The notes: generated from the sequence alone by a model not told the origin. Shown: positions 7,836-17,552, counted from the stretch's first letter. The stretch: DNA of 64,000 nucleotides from Arthrobacter sp. AFG20 (GCF_002892795.1 NZ_PJMC01000006.1:124001-188000), one strand, 5' to 3'. A program made the numbers and translations.

Positions 7836-8585
7836 ATGTGTGGACGTTACGTCATGGCCCGGGCAGTGGGCGATCTGCTGGCCGAATTCGACGCCGAGCT
7901 TGAGAACGAAACTGAAATCGCGCCGTCGTGGAACGTTGCACCCACGGACGGCGCGCCCATCGTCCTGGAACGGCTTATCGACGGCGGCAAGGTCCGCCAG
8001 CTGCACGTCGCCCGCTGGGGCCTGGTGCCGTCGTGGGCGAAAAGCCCGGGCATCGGCGCGAAGATGATCAACGCCCGGAGCGAATCGGTCCTCGAGAAGC
8101 CGGCCTTCCGCAAGGCTGTGCAGTCGAGGCGCTGCGCCGTCCCGGCAGACGGCTACTACGAATGGAAACAGGGCGAGGGCCGAAGCAAACAGCCCTATTA
8201 CGTCCACCCCCGTGACGAATCCGCCATGGCCTTCGCTGGACTGTACGAGTGGTGGAAGGACCCGTCCGTGCCGCCAGGTGAACCAGCCCAATGGATGCTC
8301 TCGATGTCCATCATGACGGCGGACTCGCCGCCGGCGGGATCTGAAGGCACAGTGTTCGCCGAACTGACAGCGCTCCACGACCGCGTCCCGCTGCCCATGA
8401 GCGGCGAGACCATGGCGGCCTGGCTTGACCCGCAGGTTGATGACGCTGCCGGCCTGGTGGACCTCGTCCGGTCCGGTGTGAAGGACGTCGCCGCGGGCTG
8501 GCGGGTGGATTCCGTGGGCAAGGCAGTGGGCAACGTCCGCAACAACTCCCCGGAGCTCATCGAGCCCGTGGAGGCACTTTTCTGA
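7836..8585 (+). CDS. SOS response-associated peptidase (SRAP, YedK/HMCES)
   Basis: A 249-residue SRAP protein that forms a stable thiazolidine crosslink with abasic sites in single-stranded DNA. The catalytic set is visible: Cys2 (MCGRY, exposed after Met removal), N79 in INARSE, E109 in ADGYYEWK and H181 in ALHDRVPL. Length and order match the family. The start is fixed by the need for Cys2. It shares its upstream region with the divergent mycoredoxin. No LexA box is seen in front of it. Confidence 0.92.
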   Translation: MCGRYVMARAVGDLLAEFDAELENETEIAPSWNVAPTDGAPIVLERLIDGGKVRQLHVARWGLVPSWAKSPGIGAKMINARSESVLEKPAFRKAVQSRRCAVPADGYYEWKQGEGRSKQPYYVHPRDESAMAFAGLYEWWKDPSVPPGEPAQWMLSMSIMTADSPPAGSEGTVFAELTALHDRVPLPMSGETMAAWLDPQVDDAAGLVDLVRSGVKDVAAGWRVDSVGKAVGNVRNNSPELIEPVEALF

Positions 8586-8651
8586 GCTGCCCTTCTGCGG
8601 CTGCAGGTCCCCGACTGGCGGAGCTGACCGGAATCAGAGCCGAGCGTGCAA

Positions 8652-9074
8652 TCAGACGGTGACCTGGCCGCCGTCGTCCACTGTCCACGTGGGGTTGAAG
8701 GCAATCTCCCAGCGGAAGCCGTCCGGATCCGCGAAGTATCCGGTGTAGCCGCCCCACGGCTGGGTCTTGGGAGGGGCCACTACAGACGCGCCGGCCGACT
8801 CTGCCTGGGCCATCACCTGGGTTACCTGCTCGGCGCTGCCGACGTTGTGGCTGAGCGTAATGCAGGGGACCGCGGCGGGAGCATCAACGGCGGCCTCGGC
8901 CCGCATCTGACCGGCATCCCACAGGGAAAGAATCAGGCCGTGATTGGCCTGGATAAAGACCACCTCATCGGGAACCTCACGGTGGACCGGCCAACCCAGG
9001 CCCTCCACATAGAAGCGCCGGGAGGCGGCCACGCTGCGCACTCCCAATGAAATAAAATCGACTCTGGGCTGCAT
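8652..9074 (-). CDS. VOC family protein
   Basis: A 140-residue glyoxalase/bleomycin-resistance-fold protein: DFISLGVRSVAASRRFYVEGLGW at the front, TQPWGGYTGYFADPDGFRWEI near the end. The GGYTGYFADPDG segment is typical of PhnB-like and related VOC proteins. The substrate is unknown. It starts 14 bases from the divergent chorismate mutase gene and converges on the SRAP gene. Confidence 0.82.
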   Translation of the reverse strand: MQPRVDFISLGVRSVAASRRFYVEGLGWPVHREVPDEVVFIQANHGLILSLWDAGQMRAEAAVDAPAAVPCITLSHNVGSAEQVTQVMAQAESAGASVVAPPKTQPWGGYTGYFADPDGFRWEIAFNPTWTVDDGGQVTV

Positions 9075-9088
9075 GGTTCGATACTGTC

Positions 9089-9415
9089 ATGATCATGCCC
9101 ACAAATCACGGAGACGAGAAAAACGCCCAGGCTGACCGGGAACAGCTCGCCGCCGTGCGAGTTGCGGTGGACGAGGTGGACGAGCAGATCGTCACGCTGA
9201 TCGCCCGCCGCGAGCGCCTGATCCGCATCGCGGGAACCCTGAAGGGTGACGATGCCGAAGTGCGGGCGCCGGGACGCGTGGAGCGGGTCATCGAGCATGT
9301 GCGCTCGGCCGCCGAGAAAAAAGAAATAGACCCGGACATCGTGGAAAGCACGTACCGGGCCATGATCTCGAAGTTTATTGAGCTGGAGATGAAAATCCAC
9401 AATGACAACAGCTGA
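9089..9415 (+). CDS. Chorismate mutase (AroQ class)
   Basis: A 108-residue all-helical chorismate mutase, converting chorismate to prephenate for Phe and Tyr synthesis. The long first helix LAAVRVAVDEVDEQIVTLIA carries the AroQ Arg and Asp pattern, followed by LIRIAGTLKG with the catalytic Lys and the second and third helices to the end. No secretion signal, so it is the cytoplasmic form. ATG 9089 or 9095 is possible; GATACT at 9080-9085 could be a -10 for a nearly leaderless message. Confidence 0.8.
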   Translation: MIMPTNHGDEKNAQADREQLAAVRVAVDEVDEQIVTLIARRERLIRIAGTLKGDDAEVRAPGRVERVIEHVRSAAEKKEIDPDIVESTYRAMISKFIELEMKIHNDNS

Positions 9416-9524
9416 GCTGTTGCTTCTGGCTGCGGACAGGTTCAGTCCGCCAACAGGCGCGCCGAGGTGCGGGGCCGGCTGATCCGGGCTGCTGCCCGGT
9501 GCCGCTCGCGGGGGCGCTGACCCT

Positions 9525-9911
9525 CTAGAGTTTCTCCTCGACAGGCACGCCGGACTGGAATTCCCGCCCGTCGGCCTCGCTGAACGCGGACATAAGGTGG
9601 CTCTTGTCCAGCCCCAGTACCGTGCTCATGGGGAAGTTGCCCGTGATGGTGTTGCCCGAGTGCTCGACGCTGCTGAGGTCGAAGTTCTCCTCCGTGCCGT
9701 CATGGCTGAAGGAGTAGATCGAGACCGCCTCGCCGTTCATGAACTCGATTCCCAGCCTCCGTTGATGTGAATAATCCGGAGTGGCAGCCACGAGCCCCAC
9801 AACAAAGGCGCCCGATGCTGGAATGTTGCCGTCGATATCGAACCTGGCCACCAATGTGCTTTCTTTGGCGGCGATGCTTACCTGCTTCAGGAGCGCGTCG
9901 TTGGAACTCAT
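9525..9911 (-). CDS. Hypothetical protein
   Basis: A 128-residue soluble protein that I do not recognise. It begins MSSNDALLKQVSIAAKESTLVARFDIDG and has alternating beta-type hydrophobic stretches and no Cys. The composition resembles phage-type or DUF beta-sandwich proteins, but no motif supports a name. It is divergent from the SOS-controlled DUF6504-dnaE2 operon. 9416-9524, on its 3' side, holds only a weak 6-bp hairpin at 9433-9451. Confidence 0.6.
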   Translation of the reverse strand: MSSNDALLKQVSIAAKESTLVARFDIDGNIPASGAFVVGLVAATPDYSHQRRLGIEFMNGEAVSIYSFSHDGTEENFDLSSVEHSGNTITGNFPMSTVLGLDKSHLMSAFSEADGREFQSGVPVEEKL

Positions 9912-9977
9912 GGGACCATCCTGCCCTGTGAGCCGCCGTCCGTCCACACCCATCTAGGTTTTGTCCCCGGCCCGGCG

Positions 9978-10007
9978 TAGACTGGATTTGTTCGAATACA
10001 TATTCGA
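9978..10007 (+). promoter_or_regulatory. LexA SOS box overlapping the DUF6504-dnaE2 promoter
   Basis: TCGAAT-ACAT-ATTCGA at 9992-10007 matches the actinobacterial/Gram-positive LexA consensus TCGAAC-N4-GTTCGA, with both half sites exact inverse complements. A -10 word TAGACT lies at 9978-9983, so the box covers the expected transcription start, a repressing position. The first gene begins 48 bases downstream. Confidence 0.85.
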
Positions 10008-10054
10008 ATGCCTGCGTATTTTCTGCAGGATGAGATTGGTATCCGGAGGCACCC

Positions 10055-10420
10055 ATGGGAACGTTCAGCGAGTCTGTTGACGTCGTCTGCGCACCTACCG
10101 GTGAGCCGGCGGAGCTTCGCTGGGGCGGCAGGGAATACCGGGTCTGCGCTGAACCCATGCGCTGGTACGAACGCCGCCAGTGGTGGGCCGAAGAACGGCG
10201 CGCCCCGCTGGGAAGCGGCCCCGGGCTTGTGGACCATGAGATCTGGCGGGTGCAGGTCCTGCCTGCCGGCCGAAGCAGCCTTCCGGAAACTCCTGCTGCA
10301 GAACCCACTGAACCGCTCACCCTTGACCTGGTGCGGCATACCGGCAGCGGACGCTGGCGGCTGCTCCGCATCCACGACGCCCTCCAGCCCAAAGACGCAC
10401 TCCGGCCCAAATCAGCATGA
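10055..10420 (+). CDS. DUF6504 family protein, SOS mutagenesis operon
   Basis: A 121-residue protein of the actinobacterial DUF6504 family, normally encoded beside imuB/dnaE2. Conserved features are an opening PAELRWGGREYRV, the aromatic-rich MRWYERRQWWAEE and the strand-forming end GRWRLLRIHDAL. The role is unknown; position implies participation in translesion synthesis. Its TGA overlaps the ATG of dnaE2 (ATGA), so the two are translationally coupled under the LexA box at 9992-10007. No imuA or imuB gene lies next to it here. Confidence 0.75.
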   Translation: MGTFSESVDVVCAPTGEPAELRWGGREYRVCAEPMRWYERRQWWAEERRAPLGSGPGLVDHEIWRVQVLPAGRSSLPETPAAEPTEPLTLDLVRHTGSGRWRLLRIHDALQPKDALRPKSA

Positions 10421-13400
10421 GCTTCACTCACCTGCACGTTTCCACCGCCTTCAGCGCCCACTACGGTGTCTCCTGGCCAGATGACCTTGCCCAGGCAGCA
10501 GCGGCCCAGGGGGCAACCGCCCTTGGGTGCACTGACCGGGACGGCCTCTACGGCACCGTAAAACACCTCAAGGCATGCATGGCTGCAGGGATTGACCCGG
10601 TGGTCGGCGTAGATCTGTCAGTGTTCGGCGACGAGGGGGACCACGATGCCATGGTGCCTGGCGAGCGGATGGCTGGCACCCGGGTTACCAAAACCCGGTT
10701 TTCGGCGGACCGCGTCACCGGGCGCGTCGTGGTCCTGGCGCATGGCCATAACAACGGTGCGGGGTACAAGGCACTGTGCCGGCTGATCTCCGACGCGCAC
10801 GCCCGCACCACGGGCAAGGCCGGGGGAGCGGTGCCCGTTGCTGTCACCAGGGCTGAACTCGCCTCACGCGTCCTGGACCCGGAAACCCTGAAGCCTGTGC
10901 TTACCGTGCTGCTGGGACCGGATTCCGACGTCGGCCTCGCACTGGGCGGGAGGCGGTACCTCCGGCCCCGCACCCTTTTCAAAGGCTGGCTGGACGCCAT
11001 GCCCGCCGGAAGCGTCGCGGCAGAGATTGTCACCCACCTCAGCGCACCGGGTGAACCCTTGAGCACTGCCCACGCCGTCCGCATGCTCAAGCTGGCGCAG
11101 GAGTACGGCGTGCCGGCCGTGCTCACCAACGCAGTCCGTTACTGCGAGGAGGACGGGGCGGCCACCGCCGACGTCCTGGATTCGGCCCGCACGCTCAAGT
11201 CGCTTCCCGAGCTCTCCGCCGAGCCGCTGCTCCAGCCCAATGGGCAGGGCTGGCTGAAAACCCCGGACCAAATGGTGGAGCTGGGCAAGGAAATCATCCA
11301 TGCCGCCGGTTACGGGGCAGCCGATCTCCAGGTGCTGCTCGCGCAGACAGAGGCGCTCGCGGACCGGTGCCGCATGGATCCCGTGTCCGACATGGGCTGG
11401 AAGCAGCCGGTGGTGCCCGAGGCCGCCGTCATCGGCATTGCGGGGGATCCGCTGGCAGAGCTGGCCCAGCGCTGCGAGGCAGGAATTGCGCGGCGATTCC
11501 CTGGCATCTCCGGGAAGGCAGAGGCAGACATGCGCACCCGGCTGCAGCATGAGCTGAAGATCATCGCCCGCCTCGGCTTTGCCTCCTACTTCCTCACCGT
11601 GGCCGAGGTCTCCCGCATGATCCTGGACATGAATGTGCGGGCGGCAGCCCGGGGATCGGGCGCTTCCAGCCTGGTCAACTACCTGATCGACATCAGCCAG
11701 GTGAACCCCCTCCAGCATGACCTGATCTTCGAACGGTTCCTCTCCGGCGACCGGTCCACGCTGCCCGATATCGACATCGATGTGGAAAGCGCGGAGCGGC
11801 ACAACGTCTACCGGAAGATCTTTGACCGGTTCGGCTCGCAGCGCGTCACACTCATGAGCATGCAGAACGGCTACCGCGCTCGCGGTGCGGTGCGGGACGC
11901 CGGGATGGCCTTGGGGATGGACGACGGCGATGTCGGTGAGATTGCCAAACAGCTGTGGCGCTTTTCGGCACGGAAGTTCCGGGAGGCCCTGGAGGAAAAA
12001 CCGGAACTTCGCGAGTTCGCCGGACGGGTGGAACAGCGGAACTTTTCTGAGAACCAGCAGTTGGACCTGCTGGTGGACCTCACCGAACGGCTGGACCGCC
12101 TTCCGCGCCACATCTCCATGCACCCCTGCGGGGTGATCCTCGGTGATGCCACCCTGCTGGACCGGACCCCGGTCCAGCCCAGCGGCCTTGGCCTGCCCAT
12201 GAGCCAGTTCGACAAACACGACATGGACCCGATGGGCATGCTGAAGCTGGATGTCCTGGGCGTCAGGATGCAAAGCGCCATGGCCTTTGCCGTGCGGGAG
12301 ATCATCCGGATCCACCCCTCCAAGGCTGAAGTGGTGGCTGCCGGATCCCATCCCGCTGGACCTCGGGGCAACGGGCCGGACTACATCGCCGAGGACGGCC
12401 TGATCGACCTCAATGCCGTGCCCCTGGATGATGAGCCGACGTATGAGCTGATCAGAAGCACCCACACGCTGGGGTGCTTCCAGATCGAATCACCCGGCCA
12501 GCGGGAGCTGGTGGGCAAAATGGCCCCGCGCGAGTTCAATGACCTCATCATCGACATCTCCCTGTTCCGCCCGGGGCCCATGAAATCGGACATGGTCCGG
12601 CCCTTCCTTGAACACCGGCACGGCTTCGCCCCGGAGACCTACCCGCACCCTGACCTGAAGCCGGTACTGCAGGAAACCCATGGAGTGACGGTCTTCCATG
12701 AGCAGATCCTGAGGACCTTTGATGTGATGACCGGCTGCGGGCTGGCGAAAGCCGACGAGTTCCGCAGGGCGCTGAGCAACGAGGTCAAGGAAGGCCAGGT
12801 GGAGGAGTTTTTCCGCCGCGAGGCAAAGGCCAGGAAGTATTCGCCGGAGACAGTGGACAAGGTCTGGGGCACCGTGAAATCGTTCGCCAGTTTCGGGTTC
12901 TGCAAAGCCCACGGCGCCGCCTTTGCCGTACCCACCTACCAGTCCGCCTGGCTGAAGGCCCACCATCCGGAGGCGTTCCTCGCGGGCCTTTGGGAGCACG
13001 ATCCCGGCATGTACCCCAAGCGTCTCCTTGTGGCCGAGGCACGGCGCATGGGCATCCCCATCCTTCCGCTGGACATCAACCGAAGCAGGGCGGAATACCG
13101 GGTGGAGCGTGTCGCTGAGGGCCCTGACCGGGGAAAGCTGGGCATCCGGCTGAGCCTCAATGGCATCTTCGGGCTGTCCGGTTCTGAACTTAAGCGGATC
13201 GTTGCAGGCCAGCCCTATGACTCACTGGCGGATCTGCGGGCACGCTCCAGGCTGAGCAAGCCCAGCATCAAGCGGCTCGCCCAACTCGGTGCCTTTGACA
13301 CTCTGCACCGGGAATCCGGCGGGACAGCCAACCGGGCAGACCTTGTCCACCACCTGCAAAGCCTGCAGAGCAAGCCGGCAAAGAAGGGCGCCGAGGTCAT

Positions 13401-14028
13401 TGAGGGACAACTGGCGCTGCCCCTGGGGGATGTCGAGCTGCGGAACGTCAAGCCCGGGCTGCCTGAGCCCACCACGGTGGAGAACGTCCGGGCGGAACTC
13501 GACCTGATGGCGGTCGATGTCAGCGAACACCTGATGTCCAGCCACCGGCCGCTCCTGGACAAGCTTGGTGTCATTACCGCGGACAAGCTGCTGGGGCTGC
13601 GCAATGGCACGGAGGTATTGGTGGCCGGGGTGAGGATCGCCACCCAGACCCCGCCCATGCGCGGTGGCAGGCGTGTGGTCTTCATCAGCATCGACGACGG
13701 CACCGGATGCGTGGATTCCGTGTTTTTCCACGAGGCCCAGGAGCACGCGGGCCCGCTGCTGTTCGGGACCCGGCTGCTGCTGATCCGGGGAACCACCCGA
13801 CGGACCGGTCCGCGCGGCATCAGCCTCAGCGCCAGCATGGCCTGGGACCTCAGCCAGGTGGACGCCCTGCCGTTCCCCGAACGGGAAAACGGTGAACGGG
13901 GGAGCGCTGACCCGGGAAATCGAGTACCAGGGGACGTTGGACCAGATATACCCGAACAGGACTTCTGGCAGCCGGGGCCCCTGGAAGGCATCGGCAGAAA
14001 CCTGGCCATCACCGGCCTGGGAAGCTGA
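10417..14028 (+). CDS. dnaE2: Error-prone DNA polymerase DnaE2
   Basis: A 1203-residue C-family polymerase for SOS mutagenic lesion bypass. Order of domains: PHP (about 1-250), palm/thumb with the catalytic PDIDIDVE motif near residue 450, fingers (FRPGPMKSDMV and FASFGFCKAHGAAFA), tandem HhH (about 940-975) and an OB fold near 1070-1140. The PHP metal site looks degraded: HLH is kept at the N-terminus, but the usual TDH is TDR (TDRDGLYG). That fits the DnaE2 type rather than replicative DnaE1. It has the LexA box of the operon upstream. The polymerase-Y partner ImuB is not nearby. Confidence 0.93.
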   Translation: MSFTHLHVSTAFSAHYGVSWPDDLAQAAAAQGATALGCTDRDGLYGTVKHLKACMAAGIDPVVGVDLSVFGDEGDHDAMVPGERMAGTRVTKTRFSADRVTGRVVVLAHGHNNGAGYKALCRLISDAHARTTGKAGGAVPVAVTRAELASRVLDPETLKPVLTVLLGPDSDVGLALGGRRYLRPRTLFKGWLDAMPAGSVAAEIVTHLSAPGEPLSTAHAVRMLKLAQEYGVPAVLTNAVRYCEEDGAATADVLDSARTLKSLPELSAEPLLQPNGQGWLKTPDQMVELGKEIIHAAGYGAADLQVLLAQTEALADRCRMDPVSDMGWKQPVVPEAAVIGIAGDPLAELAQRCEAGIARRFPGISGKAEADMRTRLQHELKIIARLGFASYFLTVAEVSRMILDMNVRAAARGSGASSLVNYLIDISQVNPLQHDLIFERFLSGDRSTLPDIDIDVESAERHNVYRKIFDRFGSQRVTLMSMQNGYRARGAVRDAGMALGMDDGDVGEIAKQLWRFSARKFREALEEKPELREFAGRVEQRNFSENQQLDLLVDLTERLDRLPRHISMHPCGVILGDATLLDRTPVQPSGLGLPMSQFDKHDMDPMGMLKLDVLGVRMQSAMAFAVREIIRIHPSKAEVVAAGSHPAGPRGNGPDYIAEDGLIDLNAVPLDDEPTYELIRSTHTLGCFQIESPGQRELVGKMAPREFNDLIIDISLFRPGPMKSDMVRPFLEHRHGFAPETYPHPDLKPVLQETHGVTVFHEQILRTFDVMTGCGLAKADEFRRALSNEVKEGQVEEFFRREAKARKYSPETVDKVWGTVKSFASFGFCKAHGAAFAVPTYQSAWLKAHHPEAFLAGLWEHDPGMYPKRLLVAEARRMGIPILPLDINRSRAEYRVERVAEGPDRGKLGIRLSLNGIFGLSGSELKRIVAGQPYDSLADLRARSRLSKPSIKRLAQLGAFDTLHRESGGTANRADLVHHLQSLQSKPAKKGAEVIEGQLALPLGDVELRNVKPGLPEPTTVENVRAELDLMAVDVSEHLMSSHRPLLDKLGVITADKLLGLRNGTEVLVAGVRIATQTPPMRGGRRVVFISIDDGTGCVDSVFFHEAQEHAGPLLFGTRLLLIRGTTRRTGPRGISLSASMAWDLSQVDALPFPERENGERGSADPGNRVPGDVGPDIPEQDFWQPGPLEGIGRNLAITGLGS

Positions 14029-14088
14029 CCTGCCCCCGTCCTTTCCACTTTTCCGCCGCCTTGTTCCACTTGGCGCCACCGTGGCGCT

Positions 14089-14118
14089 TTGGCTCGCCAC
14101 TTCCGCAACAGATAGCAT
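14089..14118 (+). promoter_or_regulatory. Candidate thrS promoter
   Basis: TTGGCT at 14089-14094 and TAGCAT at 14113-14118 are 18 bases apart, about 70 bases before thrS. The gap 14029-14186 shows no T-box specifier or antiterminator that I can recognise. Confidence 0.3.
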
Positions 14119-14186
14119 TGACGAGGCTGGCTGTGGTCCCCGTACGCCACAAGCTACGAAGCCTGAACTTTGAATAGGAGACACCC

Positions 14187-16196
14187 GTGTCAGATGCCCA
14201 GCAGATCACCCTCATCGTCGATGGCGAAGAAATGAAGGTGACTACCGGGACCACCGGCGCGGAACTCTTCTTTGAGCGCCGCGACGTCGTTGTGGCCCGG
14301 GTCGACGGCGAGCTCAAGGACCTGGACCAGCCCCTTCCCGAGGGTGCCCAGGTTGAAGGCGTCACCATCGATTCCCCCGACGGGCTCAACGTGCTGCGCC
14401 ACTCCACCGCCCACGTCATGGCCCAGGCCGTGCAGCAGCTGCGTCCGGACGCCAAGCTGGGCATCGGTCCCTACATCACGGACGGGTTCTACTTCGACTT
14501 CGACGTCGAGGAGCCCTTCACCCCGGAGGACCTGCGCCAGCTGGAAAAGATGATGCTCAAGATCGTCAACCAGAACCAGAAGTTCGTCCGCCGCGTCGTC
14601 TCCGAGGACGAGGCCCGTGAGGCCATGAAGAATGAGCCCTACAAGCTCGAACTGCTGGGCAAGAAGAACGACGCCGCCGACGCCGGCGAAGGCGTCAACG
14701 TCGAAGTGGGCGCCGGTGACATCACAATCTACGACAACGTCGACCGCAAGAGCGGGGACAGCGTCTGGTGCGACCTGTGCCGCGGCCCCCACCTGCCCAA
14801 CACCAAGCTCATCTCGAACGCCTTCGCGCTGACCCGGTCCTCGGCGGCGTACTGGCTGGGCAACCAGAACAACCAGCAGCTGCAGCGAATCTACGGCACC
14901 GCGTGGCCCACCAAGGACGCCCTGAAGGCGTACCAGGAACGCATCGCCGAGGCCGAGCGCCGCGACCACCGGAAGCTTGGCGCCGAGCTGGATCTGTTCT
15001 CCTTTCCCGACGAGCTGGGATCGGGCCTGCCGGTCTTCCACCCCAAGGGCGGCATCATCCGCAAGGCCATGGAGGACTACTCCCGGCAGCGCCATGTGGA
15101 CGCCGGCTACGAGTTCGTCTACACCCCGCACATCACCAAGGGGCACCTGTACGAGGTCTCCGGCCACCTGGACTGGTACCGGGACGGCATGTTCCCGGCG
15201 ATGCACATCGACGCGGAGCACAACGAGGACGGCACCGTCCGCAAGCCCGGCCAGGACTACTACCTGAAGCCGATGAACTGCCCCATGCACAACCTCATCT
15301 TCCGCTCGCGCGGCCGGTCCTACCGCGAACTGCCGCTGCGGCTCTTCGAATTCGGCTCCGTCTACCGCTACGAGAAGTCCGGTGTGGTCCACGGCCTGAC
15401 CCGCGTGCGGGGCATGACACAGGACGACGCCCACATCTACTGCACCCGCGAGCAGATGAAGGACGAGCTCACCACCACACTGAACTTCGTCCTTGGCCTG
15501 CTCAAGGACTACGGCCTGGACGACTTCTACCTCGAGCTGTCCACCAAGAACGAGGACAAGTTCGTCGGCGACGACGCCACCTGGGAGGAGGCAACCCGCA
15601 CCTTGGCCGAAGTGGCCGAGGCGTCCGGGCTGGAGCTCGTTCCGGACCCGGGTGGAGCTGCGTTCTACGGGCCCAAGATTTCGGTTCAGGCGAAGGATGC
15701 CCTGGGCCGCACCTGGCAGATGTCCACGATCCAGCTCGACTTCAACCTGCCTGAGCGCTTCGAACTGGAATTCCAGGCCGCCGACGGCACCCGCCAGCGC
15801 CCCGTCATGATCCACCGGGCCCTGTTCGGATCGGTGGAGCGGTTCATGGGCGTCCTCACCGAGCACTATGCAGGTGCCTTCCCGGCATGGCTCGCTCCGG
15901 TGCAGGTGGTGGGCATCCCGGTGGCGGAGGCCTTCAACGACTACATGTTCGACGTCGTCGACAAGCTCAAGGCTGCCGGCATCCGCGCCGAGGTGGACAT
16001 CTCCTCGGACCGCTTCCCGAAGAAGATCCGCACAGCCAGCAAGGACAAGATCCCGTTCGTGCTCATCGCCGGCGGTGAGGACGCCGAGGCGGGCGCCGTC
16101 TCCTTCCGGTTCCGGGACGGCAGCCAGGACAACGGCGTGCCCGTGGCCGAGGCTGTCCAGCGGATCGTGGACGCCGTCCGCGACCGGACAAGCTAG
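14187..16196 (+). CDS. thrS: Threonyl-tRNA synthetase
   Basis: A 669-residue class II synthetase charging tRNA-Thr. Domains: TGS (about 1-65), editing domain (about 66-240, ending in CDLCRGPH), catalytic core with the zinc-binding NCPMH and motif 2 around [23 protein letters not shown] (shown in part), then an anticodon-binding domain from about 565. Full length. The GTG start follows AATAGGAG. It heads the thrS-HIT-pgsA unit conserved in actinobacteria. Confidence 0.97.
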   Translation: MSDAQQITLIVDGEEMKVTTGTTGAELFFERRDVVVARVDGELKDLDQPLPEGAQVEGVTIDSPDGLNVLRHSTAHVMAQAVQQLRPDAKLGIGPYITDGFYFDFDVEEPFTPEDLRQLEKMMLKIVNQNQKFVRRVVSEDEAREAMKNEPYKLELLGKKNDAADAGEGVNVEVGAGDITIYDNVDRKSGDSVWCDLCRGPHLPNTKLISNAFALTRSSAAYWLGNQNNQQLQRIYGTAWPTKDALKAYQERIAEAERRDHRKLGAELDLFSFPDELGSGLPVFHPKGGIIRKAMEDYSRQRHVDAGYEFVYTPHITKGHLYEVSGHLDWYRDGMFPAMHIDAEHNEDGTVRKPGQDYYLKPMNCPMHNLIFRSRGRSYRELPLRLFEFGSVYRYEKSGVVHGLTRVRGMTQDDAHIYCTREQMKDELTTTLNFVLGLLKDYGLDDFYLELSTKNEDKFVGDDATWEEATRTLAEVAEASGLELVPDPGGAAFYGPKISVQAKDALGRTWQMSTIQLDFNLPERFELEFQAADGTRQRPVMIHRALFGSVERFMGVLTEHYAGAFPAWLAPVQVVGIPVAEAFNDYMFDVVDKLKAAGIRAEVDISSDRFPKKIRTASKDKIPFVLIAGGEDAEAGAVSFRFRDGSQDNGVPVAEAVQRIVDAVRDRTS

Positions 16197-16216
16197 CCGC
16201 GGCGGAGGGGGTACAC

Positions 16217-16804
16217 GTGCAGGAGAACACAGGGTCGGGCTATCCGGGGGACGCGGAGGTGACGGACGATTTTGGCCTCGCCGGCGTTCCGGATGCCTTC
16301 CAGCGGCTGTGGACTCCGCACCGCATGGCCTATATCAAGGGCGGGCAGCACCAGTTCAAGAACCAGGACGACTGCCCGTTCTGCATCGCGCCCGCGCGCA
16401 CCGATGAGGAGTCGCTCATCGTGTACCGCGGACGCACGTGCTACGTGGTGCTCAACCTGTTCCCTTACAACCCCGGCCATCTGCTGGTGTGCCCCTACCG
16501 CCACCTCCCCGACTACACGGACCTGACGGTGGAGGAGACCGCCGAATTCGCCGACCTGACGCAGACCGCCATGCGGGTGCTGCGGAAGGTGGCGAATCCC
16601 GGCGGCTTCAACCTGGGCATGAACCAGGGTGTTGTGGGCGGGGCCGGCATCGCGGGGCACCTGCACCAGCACATCGTTCCGCGCTGGGGCGGGGACGGAA
16701 ACTTCTTCCCCATCATCGCCCAAACCAAGGCGATCACGCAGACCCTCGACGAGGTCCGCCAGCAGGTTGCCGACGCCTGGCCTGGGGAGACGCATGCTGA
16801 ATAG
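16217..16804 (+). CDS. HIT domain protein, Ap4A phosphorylase type
   Basis: A 195-residue histidine-triad protein with HLHQHIVPRW (the HxHxH nucleophile motif) and the CPFC zinc-type pair in DDCPFCIAP. The gene between thrS and pgsA in Mycobacterium tuberculosis (Rv2613c) encodes a diadenosine tetraphosphate phosphorylase, and this is its positional and sequence counterpart. ThrRS can make Ap4A, so linkage to thrS makes sense. The start is GTG with GGAGGGGG upstream. It overlaps pgsA by 11 bases. Confidence 0.88.
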   Translation: MQENTGSGYPGDAEVTDDFGLAGVPDAFQRLWTPHRMAYIKGGQHQFKNQDDCPFCIAPARTDEESLIVYRGRTCYVVLNLFPYNPGHLLVCPYRHLPDYTDLTVEETAEFADLTQTAMRVLRKVANPGGFNLGMNQGVVGGAGIAGHLHQHIVPRWGGDGNFFPIIAQTKAITQTLDEVRQQVADAWPGETHAE

Positions 16805-17414
16805 GCATGCCCGCGGGTTCTTCACCGCGCTGTTTACCCCGCTTGCACGCTGGCTTCTGAAAATTGGCGTCTCGCCGGACGCCATCACCATTGTGGGAAC
16901 GGCCGGCGTGGTCGTCGGCGCCCTGGTGTTCTATCCGCTGGGCCAGCTCTGGTGGGGAACGATCTTTATCACCCTGTTCATCTTCTCCGACGTCATCGAC
17001 GGCATCATGGCGCGGATGCAGAACCTCGGCGGGCGCTGGGGCAACTTCCTGGACTCCAGCCTGGACCGGCTGGCTGACGGTGCCCTCTTTGCCGGCCTGG
17101 CCATCTGGTTTTTCACCGGCGGTGCGGATGCCCCCATAGCCATTGCCGCCGTCGTCTGCCTTGTCCTTGGCATGGTGGTCTCCTATGTCCGGGCGAAGGC
17201 CGAATCCCTCGGCTTCCAGGCGAATGTGGGCATTGCCGAACGTGCTGAACGGCTGGTCTCCGTCCTGGTGATCACCGGCCTCACCGGCGTCGGACTGCCG
17301 CCCGTTGTGCTGCTGGCGACCCTGGTGCTGCTGGCGGCGGCGAGCCTCGTCACGGTGGTCCAGCGCGTCCTGGCCGTGCGCATCCAGTCGCTGGAAGACT
17401 CCGAACAAACCTGA
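16794..17414 (+). CDS. pgsA: Phosphatidylinositol phosphate synthase (CDP-alcohol phosphatidyltransferase)
   Basis: A 206-residue membrane enzyme with about six helices and an intact CDP-OH-P motif: D-x2-DG-x2-AR-x8-G-x3-D-x3-D, read as DVIDGIMAR then GNFLDSSLD near residues 64-89. The actinobacterial homologue joins CDP-diacylglycerol to inositol 3-phosphate to make PIP for phosphatidylinositol lipids. ATG 16794 lies inside the end of the HIT gene, so coupling is likely. The mannosyltransferase pimA and the acyltransferase that usually follow are absent. Confidence 0.87.
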   Translation: MLNRHARGFFTALFTPLARWLLKIGVSPDAITIVGTAGVVVGALVFYPLGQLWWGTIFITLFIFSDVIDGIMARMQNLGGRWGNFLDSSLDRLADGALFAGLAIWFFTGGADAPIAIAAVVCLVLGMVVSYVRAKAESLGFQANVGIAERAERLVSVLVITGLTGVGLPPVVLLATLVLLAAASLVTVVQRVLAVRIQSLEDSEQT

Positions 17415-17552
17415 TTAAGCCCGGCTACCGCTGGGGGACTAGTATTAGAACTGCCCGGTCAATGGATCCGGTAATCCGGTGTGTGCAAAAACGGCATGTC
17501 CGTTCCGCCTGCACTGCCGGCGAAGGTCATCTAGCTACCCATAGGGGTTTTT

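Noticed and set aside
14190..15866. A 558-codon open frame antisense to thrS, and similar long ones opposite dnaE2 (10864-12465), rel (32072-33604) and mltG (61512-63551)
   Set aside because: All run exactly opposite strong genes, with low-complexity translations and no ribosome sites.
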